This document shows positions 36,902 to 45,325 of a DNA stretch of 64,000 nucleotides, piece by piece. This stretch comes from Chitinophagaceae bacterium. GTDB lineage: Bacteria; Bacteroidota; Bacteroidia; Chitinophagales; Chitinophagaceae. The translations under genes and the position numbers were made by a program. The first letter of the stretch is position 1. Each line of letters begins with the position of its first letter. The notes under the pieces were generated by a model. The model had not been told where the DNA came from and ran no database searches. It saw only the letters and a list, made by a program, of their open reading frames with translations. The stretch lies in NCBI GenBank assembly GCA_016786885.1, contig JAEUVO010000049.1:29952-93951 (forward strand), read 5' to 3'.

Positions 36902-37476
36902 TTTTTTGTGCCTACACCTCTTTGCTTGTCAATATATATTCTCACCATATCCTGAAGTATTACTTTAGCCCTGGACAGTTGTGATTTACTGGTACCTTCA
37001 CTAATACCAAGCATATCTGCTATCTCCTTATGAGTGTAACCTTCCACGACATACATATTAAAAACCGTACGATAGCCTGGGGATAGTTCCTGCACCAGGG
37101 CCATTATGTCTTTTGCACCCAATTCATCCAGTACAGAGGTAAATTTACCTTCAATAGTATTTTCTTCCTTTTCTGTCACTGGCATCAGGTAGCGTTTGCG
37201 GCGAAAATGTTCGATGGCGGTATTTACAAAAATGCGCCGTACCCATCCTTCAAAAGAGCCCTCGCTGCGAAAACTATCCAGCTTTTTAAAGACCTTGATA
37301 AATCCTTCCTGTAAGATATCTTCAGCCTCTTCTGCGTTACCTGCATAACGAAGGCAAACAGCATACATCCTTGGGGAGAAGCGGCGGTACAATTCTTCCT
37401 GCATCCGCCTGTCGCCTTCCATGCATCCATTAATAAGGTCGCTATCGGTGATATTTTGGTTGCTTCCTGGTGTCAA
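36898..37476 (-). CDS. ECF-type RNA polymerase sigma factor
   Basis: This 192-residue sigma-70 family protein has region 2 (YAGNAEEAEDILQEGFIKVFKKLDSFRSEGSFEGWVRRIFVNTAIEHFRR) and region 4 (LSPGYRTVFNMYVVEGYTHKEIADMLGISEGTSKSQLSRAKVIL), with the usual short linker and no region 3. TTG at 37476 is the likely start; the next in-frame ATG would cut into region 2. It overlaps the anti-sigma-like gene by 4 bases. rdgB lies 14 bases upstream, so the gene is probably expressed with a housekeeping nucleotide-hydrolase gene. Confidence 0.92.
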   Translation of the reverse strand: MTPGSNQNITDSDLINGCMEGDRRMQEELYRRFSPRMYAVCLRYAGNAEEAEDILQEGFIKVFKKLDSFRSEGSFEGWVRRIFVNTAIEHFRRKRYLMPVTEKEENTIEGKFTSVLDELGAKDIMALVQELSPGYRTVFNMYVVEGYTHKEIADMLGISEGTSKSQLSRAKVILQDMVRIYIDKQRGVGTKK

Positions 37477-37490
37477 AATCAGTGGTTTGT

Positions 37491-38066
37491 TTATAAGCTA
37501 TTCAAAAATGCTACCAGTTTTTCCACAGCCTTCTTTCTATGGCTAAACTGGTTCTTTTCCTGCATGGTCATTTCTGCAAAGGTTTTGTCAGCGCCAGCTG
37601 GAGTAAAGACCGGGTCGTAACCAAAACCCTGTTCACCTCTTTTTTCTTCAATTACCCTGCCTTCACAAATACCTTCAAATAAGGTTTCTCTGCCATCTAT
37701 TAACAGGGAGATAACAGTTCTGAAACGGGCACTCCGGTCAGTTTTTCCCGACAATTTGCTCAGTAGTTTTTCAATATTAGCATTAAAGGAACGGTCATCA
37801 CCGGCATACCGGGCACTTTTTACACCGGGTTCACCATCCAGGCTGTCTACCTCCAGCCCGGTGTCTTCGCTGAAACAGTTTATGCCCGTCATGTCAAAAA
37901 TGGTCCTTGATTTTCCCGATGCATTTTCTTTCAATGTATCGTATGGCTCAGGAATATCAATATCAATGCCTGCTTCCTGTAGTGTTATAAGCTCAAGATT
38001 TTTGTCAATCACAGAACGTATCTCGTCTACTTTATGCTGATTGTTTGTGGCAAAGATCAGTTTCAA
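37491..38066 (-). CDS. rdgB: Non-canonical purine NTP pyrophosphatase (RdgB/HAM1)
   Basis: This 191-residue enzyme hydrolyses dITP, ITP and XTP to keep them out of DNA. The N-terminal IFATNNQHKVDEI motif, the SEDTGLEVDSLDGEPGVKSARYAG block and the GFGYDPVFTPAG and FSHRKKAVEKL segments are characteristic. The start is TTG at 38066 by the conserved N-terminus; no ATG fits. It leads into the sigma/anti-sigma pair with a 14-base gap. Confidence 0.93.
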   Translation of the reverse strand: MKLIFATNNQHKVDEIRSVIDKNLELITLQEAGIDIDIPEPYDTLKENASGKSRTIFDMTGINCFSEDTGLEVDSLDGEPGVKSARYAGDDRSFNANIEKLLSKLSGKTDRSARFRTVISLLIDGRETLFEGICEGRVIEEKRGEQGFGYDPVFTPAGADKTFAEMTMQEKNQFSHRKKAVEKLVAFLNSL

Positions 38067-38116
38067 TGTGTGGTTTTTAATTGATTGGCATACGGGAAAA
38101 GTAATAAAATTTCAAT

Positions 38117-38662
38117 TTACAGGTTAAACAACCTTTTTAAAGAAACCCAAAGCTTACTTTTTTCTAATTTATCATTTTCTAGTTCCTCTAAAGAAGGAGA
38201 GTATAAAAAAGTATTACTTGCAAATGATTGTATCTGGTATTGAGGAAAATCAATTGGCAGCCCAAATGAAGTTGGCTCAATGTCAAAAAGTAATACAACC
38301 CTGCTTTTAAAAAAAGAGGTCAATTCTTTGTAGGATACCTGTGGATGGTTATTCAGGTTGATGATTACCACATCTGCGATTGTAAGTTTACAGGCAGTTA
38401 GAATGCCTGTAAGGAAAGTCAGTTCATTATCAGGTAAATAAACAACTTCACGGTTGTTTACGATAATAATAATATGCTTCAAATTATTGCCCAACCACTT
38501 CCAGGAGGCTGTTTCTGCTGGTATCGGTTTTGCTGATTTTTCAGCTATATCGTTGATTTGGCCAGCCTTTTTTGTGCCAGGTATAATTTCACTTTCAATA
38601 AGTGAGGACTTATACAGGCTGGTAAGCATGGACGGAGACAATTCTACATGATTCAGATCCAT
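38117..38662 (-). CDS. Hypothetical protein upstream of rdgB, 181 aa
   Basis: I do not recognise a family. There is no signal peptide. A polar N-terminus (1-45) is followed by a probable alpha/beta domain: HIIIIVNNREVVYLP, FLTGILTACKLTIADVVIINLNNHP, VVLLFDIEPTSFGLPIDFPQYQIQSF. The C-terminus is short and basic (LEKSKLWVSLKRLFNL). The pattern resembles small Rossmann-like proteins, for example partner subunits of polymerase clamps, but this is only a guess. The 50-base gap to rdgB suggests co-transcription. Confidence 0.65.
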   Translation of the reverse strand: MDLNHVELSPSMLTSLYKSSLIESEIIPGTKKAGQINDIAEKSAKPIPAETASWKWLGNNLKHIIIIVNNREVVYLPDNELTFLTGILTACKLTIADVVIINLNNHPQVSYKELTSFFKSRVVLLFDIEPTSFGLPIDFPQYQIQSFASNTFLYSPSLEELENDKLEKSKLWVSLKRLFNL

Positions 38663-38734
38663 AAGTTAGTTGACGATTATACTAATGGGTGTTAGTTTTT
38701 TTTCGTTTCTTTGTTCTTTCAAAAATAAAGTTTT

Positions 38735-39799
38735 ATGATTGCAGCAATGGATATTTCAATGACAAAGATTGAAAGGAGCAAATTACAGGATTTGAATCTT
38801 GATAACCTGCCTTTTGGAAAATATTTTACTGATCACATGCTGGAAGCAGATTTTGAAAATGGAGAGTGGAAAAATATTGAGATCAAACCATACCAGCCTT
38901 TGTTGCTTAGCCCTTCTACAGCAGCTTTGCATTATGGACAGGCTATTTTTGAAGGGATAAAGGCTTATAAAGACAGGGATGGTAATGCTTTTATCTTCCG
39001 ACCGCATGATAATTTTATGCGATTTAATATTTCAGCCGAACGAATGCAGATGCCAGTTGTTCCGGAAGAATTATTTATGGAAGGGATGTTTCAATTAGTA
39101 GCATTGGATAGGAACTGGATACCTTCAAAAGAGGATCATTCCTTATATATTCGTCCTTTCATGTTTTCATCTGATGAACTGATTGGTGTACGTCCTTCAG
39201 ATAATTATAAATTCATGATTATTTTGAGTCCTTCAGGGCCTTACTACAATGCGCCGATGCGTATTTACGTAGAAGAACAATATGTAAGGGCTGTACAGGG
39301 AGGAGTAGGCTATGCAAAAGCAGCAGGTAACTATGGAGCTGCTATGTATGCTACAGCTGAGGCTAAAAAGAAAGGGTATGACCAGGTATTATGGATGGAT
39401 GCGTTTGAACATAAATATGTGCAGGAGTGCGGCACAATGAATGTCTTTTTTATTATAGGCAACACCGCTATTACCCCCGGCCTGGAACAGGGAACTATTC
39501 TTGGAGGAGTAACAAGGCAAAGTGTAATAACATTATTGCAGGAGATGGGTCTTAAAGTGGAGGAAAGACAGTTAAGTATTGATGAGATAACAGCTGCTTA
39601 CAAGGCCGGGGAATTGAAAGAAGTGTTCGGTACTGGTACAGCCGCCACTATTTCTCCCATCAAAGAATTGGGATACAAAGACTTTTCTATGAAGTTTGAT
39701 GTAGATAGCTGGAAAACAGCTCCAGCAATAAAAAAATGGCTTACTGATATCCGGGAAGGAAGAACAGAAGATAAACATGGCTGGATGCAGAAAGTGTAA
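38735..39799 (+). CDS. ilvE: Branched-chain amino acid aminotransferase
   Basis: This 354-residue fold-type IV PLP enzyme interconverts Val, Leu and Ile with their keto acids. The PLP lysine is K195 in GGVGYAKAAGNYG. Other marks are LHYGQAIFEGIKAYK, the YIRPFMFSSDE strand, QVLWMDAFEHKYVQECGTMNVFF, and GTGTAATISPI near the end. ATG at 38735 or 38747 can start it. It is divergent from the unknown gene at 38662 and ends at a perfect palindrome terminator. Confidence 0.95.
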   Translation: MIAAMDISMTKIERSKLQDLNLDNLPFGKYFTDHMLEADFENGEWKNIEIKPYQPLLLSPSTAALHYGQAIFEGIKAYKDRDGNAFIFRPHDNFMRFNISAERMQMPVVPEELFMEGMFQLVALDRNWIPSKEDHSLYIRPFMFSSDELIGVRPSDNYKFMIILSPSGPYYNAPMRIYVEEQYVRAVQGGVGYAKAAGNYGAAMYATAEAKKKGYDQVLWMDAFEHKYVQECGTMNVFFIIGNTAITPGLEQGTILGGVTRQSVITLLQEMGLKVEERQLSIDEITAAYKAGELKEVFGTGTAATISPIKELGYKDFSMKFDVDSWKTAPAIKKWLTDIREGRTEDKHGWMQKV

Positions 39800-39820
39800 T
39801 CCATAAATTACTTAATTTAG

Positions 39821-39848
39821 AGGGTCGCAGATCTGCGACCCTTTTTTA
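39821..39848 (+). terminator. Terminator after ilvE
   Basis: A perfect 22-base palindrome (39821-39842, centre CGCAGATCTGCG, so the effective loop is a few central bases) is followed by TTTTT. Confidence 0.82.
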
Positions 39849-39923
39849 TTATCCCTTTTATCCATACTGAAATTCTTTCCGGCGTTTGCCTGCATTAATT
39901 TTTGAACCAAAATAACCGGCTGC

Positions 39924-42143
39924 ATGCAATTGAGGTTTATTATACTCGGAGTAATTATTTTTCTTCTGCAGGGAGTTCATCTTTCGGCACAGTTTGTTCC
40001 GGTTAATGTTACCGGATTTAATCATGATGCCATTGCAGAAGGAGGGCCAAATTCTCTTGTTACTACTACATTACAAATAGACGGGGCGTCTTCTAACAAA
40101 GTAATGTATACAAATGCATTCAGAATATTTGCCGGAATTGGTGGAGGTGGTTTACCTGATAACGGAGTAATAACAGGAGGTGGAGCTCCTTACCAACTGG
40201 CTCCTTATACCGTCAACAATGCACTGTACGTAAAACGAAATGAGACTTTTGGCCTGACCTTCGCAACACCTGCTGCTTTTTCAAGATTGCGGTTTCTGGC
40301 TTTTAGTACAGAAGGTACAAGCCTGTTAAATATTACGATAACGTTTTCTGATAACAGCACTGCTTTATTTCCCAATATTTCTTTAAGTGACTGGTTTAAT
40401 GGAACGACTAATGTAGTTCTGCAAGGCTTTGGAAGATGTGACAGATCTGTCGGGCCGGTTTACAATGCAGATGGCTTTCCAACCAATCCCCGGATATATC
40501 ACATAGATGTACCGCTTAGTTGTACGGATATCTCAAAGCCTATTGCTTCTGTTACGTTTGCAAATGTAACTACGGCTGGCTCGAATGCTCCTTTTCCCAA
40601 TACTGTTATTCTTGCAATATCCGGTTTGGCCTATTCTCAAAATATTGCCCCGGTTATTACTCCTTCTGATTGCAGCGGGCCAAATGGAAGTATTGCATTA
40701 ACTGTAACAGGCAGCTCATCGCCTTACACCTATTCATGGAATACTACACCTGTGCAAACCGGCGCTACTGCTACTGGTCTTGCTCCTGGGAATTATACCT
40801 GTACTATTACAGATGCAAATGGATGTATCAATACTTACAACGGAGTAGTTCCATTAAATAATAATGCTGCACTAACAGCCAGTGCAAATCCTGCAGCAGT
40901 TTGTCCCGGTGTTTCTGCACAGCTAAATGCAAATGTTACCACCGGGATATTAACAACCTTCTCATGGAGCCCCGGTAATTTGTCAGGAGCTTCCGTTACT
41001 GTTTCCCCAACTGCTACTACCACCTATACGGTAAATGCTACGAATGCTATTGGTTGCGCAGCTTCTGCACAAGTAACAGTAACAGTAAACGCTGTGCCAA
41101 CTGCACCTGTGGTAAATAGTATTACAATTTGCACAGGGACAACTGGTGTTTTGCAGGTGCAAAACCCACAAGCAGGATTTGTCTATAACTGGTATGATGC
41201 TGCCGCAAATGGTACGGTATTATCAACAGGTACAACATTTACTACTGCTGTATTAACTGCTAATACTACCTATTATGTGGAAGCAATCAATACCGCAGGA
41301 TGTTCGAGTGCTGAAAGAACAGCAGTAGTTGTAACAGTGTCCGCATTACCAACTGCACCTGCTGCCAATGGAACTACAGTATGTTCCGGTTCCAATGCTG
41401 TTTTATCAGTCAATAATCCGCAGGCAGGGTTTACCTATAATTGGTATGCTAATGCAACAGGAGGTACGCAACTGGCCAGTGGAGTATCATTTACAGCTAA
41501 CAATGTAACTGCTAATACAACTTATTATGTTGAGGCGGTAAGTGCTGCCGGCTGTATCAGTAATACCAGGACACCCGTTATTATTACTTTACTGCAACAG
41601 TTACTGCAACCGGTAGTAACATTAACCAATACAACATTTACTTCATTGACCTTTTCATGGTCTGCTGTGCCCGGCGCAACAGGATATGAGGTAACCACAA
41701 ATGGAGGAGCCAGCTATCAAATACCAAGTTCTGGTGCAACAGGTACCACTCATACCATAAACGGATTGACAGGTAATACGACTATCATAATCCAGGTAAG
41801 AGCATTGGGAGTACAGGTATGCGAAACAAGTGTTTTGTCGGTTCCGGTATCCGGTACCACACTCAGCAGTAAAGAAATTTTTGTTCCCAACGTATTTACA
41901 CCAAACGGTGATGGAAGGAATGATATACTGTTTGTATATGGAAATTATGTTGCATCCATTCAACTGAGGATATTTAATCAATGGGGACAATTGATTTTTG
42001 TTTCGGATAACATCAGCAAAGGGTGGGATGGAACACATAGTGGTAAGCCGCAGCCGGTAGGAGTGTATGCTTATGTACTAAAAGTGATTTTACAGGATGG
42101 GGCTGTGGTAAATAAAAAAGGATCGATCAATCTAATCAGGTAG
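39924..42143 (+). CDS. T9SS cargo adhesin with SprB, Ig-like and type B C-terminal domains
   Basis: This 739-residue secreted protein has a signal peptide (1-22). A jelly-roll-like N-terminal part runs to about 240, and a SprB-type repeat lies at about 242-305 (DCSGPNGSIALTVTG ... SYSWNTTP ... GNYTCTITDANGC). Ig/PKD-like domains follow, including two tandem copies of about 80 residues (392-470 and 475-550, both with the NWY and NTTYYVEA strands). Then come a fibronectin-III-like region and a C-terminal gliding-type domain (VPNVFTPNGDGRNDILFVYG ... GKPQPVGVYAYVLKV). The CTD is the type B T9SS signal, and the PorP/SprF gene follows 2 bases after the stop. Ligand unknown. Confidence 0.9.
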   Translation: MQLRFIILGVIIFLLQGVHLSAQFVPVNVTGFNHDAIAEGGPNSLVTTTLQIDGASSNKVMYTNAFRIFAGIGGGGLPDNGVITGGGAPYQLAPYTVNNALYVKRNETFGLTFATPAAFSRLRFLAFSTEGTSLLNITITFSDNSTALFPNISLSDWFNGTTNVVLQGFGRCDRSVGPVYNADGFPTNPRIYHIDVPLSCTDISKPIASVTFANVTTAGSNAPFPNTVILAISGLAYSQNIAPVITPSDCSGPNGSIALTVTGSSSPYTYSWNTTPVQTGATATGLAPGNYTCTITDANGCINTYNGVVPLNNNAALTASANPAAVCPGVSAQLNANVTTGILTTFSWSPGNLSGASVTVSPTATTTYTVNATNAIGCAASAQVTVTVNAVPTAPVVNSITICTGTTGVLQVQNPQAGFVYNWYDAAANGTVLSTGTTFTTAVLTANTTYYVEAINTAGCSSAERTAVVVTVSALPTAPAANGTTVCSGSNAVLSVNNPQAGFTYNWYANATGGTQLASGVSFTANNVTANTTYYVEAVSAAGCISNTRTPVIITLLQQLLQPVVTLTNTTFTSLTFSWSAVPGATGYEVTTNGGASYQIPSSGATGTTHTINGLTGNTTIIIQVRALGVQVCETSVLSVPVSGTTLSSKEIFVPNVFTPNGDGRNDILFVYGNYVASIQLRIFNQWGQLIFVSDNISKGWDGTHSGKPQPVGVYAYVLKVILQDGAVVNKKGSINLIR

Positions 42144-42145
42144 CT

Positions 42146-43147
42146 GTGAAGAGAAAAATTACTTGTTTTTTGTTGCTTTATTTTTTAAGTACGGGCAGAG
42201 TAGTGGGGCAGGTAGATCCTCATTTTTCCCAGTTTTATGCGTATCCGCTTTGGCTAAACCCTGGCATGACTGGTGTGATGGATGGTGATTATCGCATTAC
42301 GGGTATCTATCGAAATCAATGGAGCGATATAATGACACCGTTCAATACTGCGGGGTTCTCAGCAGATTTCACCACCGGGAAAAATCTGAACATCGGTGCA
42401 AACTTCATGAACCAAACTGCCGGAGATGCCGGTTATAAATACCTGAATGCCTATGCTACTATTGCTTATAGCGGTGTACGATTTGGGCAAGATAATAATC
42501 AACAAATTACTATTGGTATACAGGCCGGTCTATTAAGCCGTCGGTTTGACCCTGCAAAATTCCAGTTTGGTGATCAGTGGAATCCCATTACAGGATATAA
42601 TCCCGGAGCTACTACTGCCGATGTAATTACGCAGACTTCATCTTCTGTGCTTGATGTTGGTACCGGGTTATCATATTTTGATGGTTCACCCGATAAAAAA
42701 GCAAACTTTTTTGGGGGCATCGCCGCTTTTCATTTGACTAAACCGCAGGATCCGTTTGTAAGCAGTTCTGTAAAGAAATTTCTGCCGGTACGATATGTTT
42801 TTCATGGCGGGGCAAGGATCAATGTATCTGAGTCAGTTAGTGTGACGCCGAATCTGCTCTTTATGCAACAGGGAACAGCGCAGGAGAAAATGATCGGCCT
42901 TTTTGGGCAGTTCAGGGCCAACGATTATACGGATTTGCTCCTGGGAGCTAATTATCGTGTTGGTGATGCCATCTCTCCATATGTGGGGGTGGCGTTTCAG
43001 AACTTTGTGGTTGGCGCAAATTATGATGTCAATATTTCTGATATGGGAAAGTCAGTACCCGGAACCAACAGCCTGGAAATATCATTAACCTATATTGGCC
43101 GAAAAAGCGGAAAACCATTGCGTTACCTTTCCTGTCCAAGGCTATAG
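42146..43147 (+). CDS. PorP/SprF family type IX secretion membrane protein
   Basis: This 333-residue outer-membrane beta-barrel protein has a signal peptide (KRKITCFLLLYFLSTGRVVGQ) and the PorP/SprF opening VDPHFSQFYAYPLWLNPGMTGVMDGDYRITGIYRNQW. Beta strands continue to the C-terminus. PorP/SprF proteins are paired with type B CTD cargos and are needed for their secretion and surface attachment. The GTG start is 2 bases after the adhesin stop. It is almost certainly dedicated to that adhesin. Confidence 0.92.
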   Translation: MKRKITCFLLLYFLSTGRVVGQVDPHFSQFYAYPLWLNPGMTGVMDGDYRITGIYRNQWSDIMTPFNTAGFSADFTTGKNLNIGANFMNQTAGDAGYKYLNAYATIAYSGVRFGQDNNQQITIGIQAGLLSRRFDPAKFQFGDQWNPITGYNPGATTADVITQTSSSVLDVGTGLSYFDGSPDKKANFFGGIAAFHLTKPQDPFVSSSVKKFLPVRYVFHGGARINVSESVSVTPNLLFMQQGTAQEKMIGLFGQFRANDYTDLLLGANYRVGDAISPYVGVAFQNFVVGANYDVNISDMGKSVPGTNSLEISLTYIGRKSGKPLRYLSCPRL

Positions 43148-43220
43148 AACTTTGTAAAAGCAGGCTTTTGTCAGTTTTATCCCCAAAAGGGGCAAAACCG
43201 CAAAAATCAATTGCCATTTT

Positions 43221-43252
43221 TTTGGAGATTAAGGCTCATGCCTTTACCTTTG
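43221..43252 (+). promoter_or_regulatory. Bacteroidota promoter of rpsL-rpsG
   Basis: TTTG (43221-43224), a 20-base spacer and TACCTTTG (43245-43252) give a complete -33/-7 promoter in the consensus spacing, followed by CCCTCCC. The ATG of rpsL is 24 bases further on. Confidence 0.75.
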
Positions 43253-43276
43253 CCCTCCCAAAAATAAGGGTCAAGA

Positions 43277-43657
43277 ATGCCTACAATTCAACAATTAGTA
43301 AGAAAAGGAAGAGAAATTATCAGGGCCAAAAGCAAATCAAGGGCCCTGGATCAGTGTCCGCAGCGCCGCGGTGTATGTACAAGGGTATATACAACAACCC
43401 CAAAAAAACCTAACTCAGCCTTACGTAAAGTGGCTAAGGTTCGCTTAACCAATAAGATTGAGGTTATTGCTTATATTCCGGGAGAAGGGCACAACCTGCA
43501 GGAGCACTCTATCGTTCTTATTCGTGGTGGAAGGGTAAAAGATTTACCGGGTGTTCGTTACCACATCGTTCGTGGCTCACTGGATACTGCCGGTGTAAAA
43601 GACCGTAAGCAAAGCCGTTCTAAATACGGAACCAAGAAAGAAAAGGCTAAAAAATAA
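43277..43657 (+). CDS. rpsL: 30S ribosomal protein S12
   Basis: This 126-residue protein has the universal S12 motifs: [68 protein letters not shown] and the basic tail. The lysines of the streptomycin-sensitive PKKPNSA and GRVKDLPG regions are in the wild-type form. It is involved in decoding accuracy at the A site. rpsG follows directly. Confidence 0.98.
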   Translation: MPTIQQLVRKGREIIRAKSKSRALDQCPQRRGVCTRVYTTTPKKPNSALRKVAKVRLTNKIEVIAYIPGEGHNLQEHSIVLIRGGRVKDLPGVRYHIVRGSLDTAGVKDRKQSRSKYGTKKEKAKK

Positions 43658-43683
43658 TTTAATAAGTAATTCAAGAATAAGTC

Positions 43684-44151
43684 ATGCGGAAAGCACAAGC
43701 AAAAAAACTCCCCTTAGCACCAGACCCGAAGTTTAACGACAAACTGGTTACCCGTTTTGTTAATAACCTGATGTGGGAAGGAAAGAAAAGCGGAGCTTTT
43801 AATATCTTTTATGATGCGCTGGATAAAGTAGCCAAGCAAACAAGTGAGGATGGATACGAGGTTTGGAAAAAAGCTTTGGCCAATGTATCACCAGCGGTGG
43901 AAGTTCGCAGCCGCCGTATCGGTGGTGCTACTTTTCAGATTCCTTCTGAGGTTCGTCCTGACAGGAAGATTTCTTTGAGCATCAAATGGCTGATCCGCTA
44001 CAGCCGTGACAGAAATGGCCGCAGCATGTCGGACAAACTGGCTAATGAGATCGTAGCTGCCAGCAAAGGTGAAGGCGCTGCTTTCAAAAAGAAAGAAGAT
44101 ACCCATCGTATGGCTGAAGCCAATAAGGCTTTTGCTCACTTCAGGGTATAA
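43684..44151 (+). CDS. rpsG: 30S ribosomal protein S7
   Basis: This 155-residue protein is the assembly initiator of the 30S head. Motifs are [53 protein letters not shown] and [20 protein letters not shown]. fusA, the usual third gene of the str operon, is not downstream; instead a terminator follows and a dCMP deaminase gene lies on the other strand. Confidence 0.98.
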   Translation: MRKAQAKKLPLAPDPKFNDKLVTRFVNNLMWEGKKSGAFNIFYDALDKVAKQTSEDGYEVWKKALANVSPAVEVRSRRIGGATFQIPSEVRPDRKISLSIKWLIRYSRDRNGRSMSDKLANEIVAASKGEGAAFKKKEDTHRMAEANKAFAHFRV

Positions 44152-44175
44152 AAGATACAACACACAATTGCACCG

Positions 44176-44206
44176 AACCATTCGTCATTACGGCGGATGG
44201 TTTTTT
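44176..44206 (+). terminator. Terminator after rpsG
   Basis: A 9-base stem (AACCATTCG / CGGATGGTT, one G-T pair) with a 9-base loop is followed by a run of T. Confidence 0.72.
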
Positions 44207-44233
44207 CTTTTGGGACATCAGCCGGGGAAGTAG

Positions 44234-44731
44234 TTACACATCAGCTTCTTTGAATGATAGCTCAATATTCATGATCCTGGTTTCAACTTTTCTGCAGATA
44301 ACCCCGGCTTTATCCAGCATGATCCGGGATGCTTTGAATACATCATCCTGCTCATATTTGTCAGACAGGTAAATGACTTCTGTTATCCCGGATTGAATAA
44401 TGGCTTTTGCGCATTCATTACAGGGAAAGAGGGCGGTGTAAATTTTACAACGCTGCAGGTCCATTCCAATATTATTCAGGATGGCATTTAATTCTGCATG
44501 GCAGATATAAGGATACTTGGTATCAAGGAATTCACCTTTTTTATTCCAGGAAAATTCATCATCGCTGCAGCCGATCGGCAGCCCGTTATAGCCGGCGCCT
44601 ACGATCTTATTTTTTTGATTTACGATACAGGCTCCAACCTGTGTGCTGGGATCTTTGCTTCGTTTGGCTGATAATAAAGCGATTCCCATAAAATATTCAT
44701 CCCAGGAAATATAATCTTGTCTTTTTTTCAT
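44234..44731 (-). CDS. dCMP deaminase family protein
   Basis: This protein of about 165 residues starts at ATG 44731 (MKKRQDYISWDEYFMGIALLSAKRSKDP); a longer frame adds 17 residues without support. The zinc deaminase motifs are CHAELNAIL (His-Ala-Glu) and PCNECAKAI (the two Cys of the PCxxC site), with the expected spacing. The family converts dCMP to dUMP; ComE-like proteins with a similar sequence occur too. The family is clear, the exact substrate likely but not proven. Confidence 0.88.
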   Translation of the reverse strand: MKKRQDYISWDEYFMGIALLSAKRSKDPSTQVGACIVNQKNKIVGAGYNGLPIGCSDDEFSWNKKGEFLDTKYPYICHAELNAILNNIGMDLQRCKIYTALFPCNECAKAIIQSGITEVIYLSDKYEQDDVFKASRIMLDKAGVICRKVETRIMNIELSFKEADV

Positions 44732-44877
44732 AACGATTCGTAAGGGTACGAATTTATGGCATTGAGGGGAATTGATAGCCACCGGCAGGACTTAGTGTAT
44801 GGTAAGTCGTTGTTCATCTACCCATCCTGGAAAGACCGGTACGTTTGCAGTTTCTTTGAATGTAAGCTGTTTTAAAG

Positions 44878-45270
44878 CTAAAAAGTCAGTTTCTCCAATA
44901 CTCCTTTTCGCTTAACAATATTTTTATAGTCCCATTGAATCGATTTTGATTTTTTAACCCATCTCTTCAGGTCTTTTACGTTAACCTGTTCAACTTTTGT
45001 ATAACGCATTTCAGCAGCTTTGAAGCTACCTTCTGGTTGCAGTAAGGGTTCATCAAATGACTGACCGCTCCAGAAAAGTAACCGGATGCAATCTTTAAGC
45101 TTGCTATAACCAGCTATCGGATTACCGTCCAGAAACCATACCGGATGCCTATGCCAGATCTTATTTTCTGCTTCTGGTAAGTATTTTGAAATTTCATTAG
45201 CCAGCACATTACAAATGGCCTTGTCGGGATTAGATAAAGAGTTATTGTATGCCTGGGTATCTGTGTTCAT
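44878..45270 (-). CDS. DUF1801 (YdhG-like) protein
   Basis: A 130-residue protein starting at ATG 45270; the longer frame upstream would overlap the next gene. It has the DUF1801 layout: KYLPEAENKIWHRHPVWFLDGNPIAGYSKLKDCIRLLFWSGQSFDE, then FKAAEMRYTKVEQVNVKDLKRWVKKSKSI. Members share a small alpha-beta fold with no known function. Strong motif agreement over the whole length. It lies in an unremarkable stretch with another unknown gene. Confidence 0.78.
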   Translation of the reverse strand: MNTDTQAYNNSLSNPDKAICNVLANEISKYLPEAENKIWHRHPVWFLDGNPIAGYSKLKDCIRLLFWSGQSFDEPLLQPEGSFKAAEMRYTKVEQVNVKDLKRWVKKSKSIQWDYKNIVKRKGVLEKLTF

Positions 45271-45325
45271 AGAAGCTAATAAATTTATATGGTTTTTGTT
45301 AATGCACTGTTGCAGACAGCATTTG

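Noticed and set aside
43174..43198. GTTTT/CCCC hairpin with an AAAA loop upstream of rpsL
   Set aside because: Not followed by a T-run and interrupted by mismatches, so neither a terminator nor an operator can be claimed.
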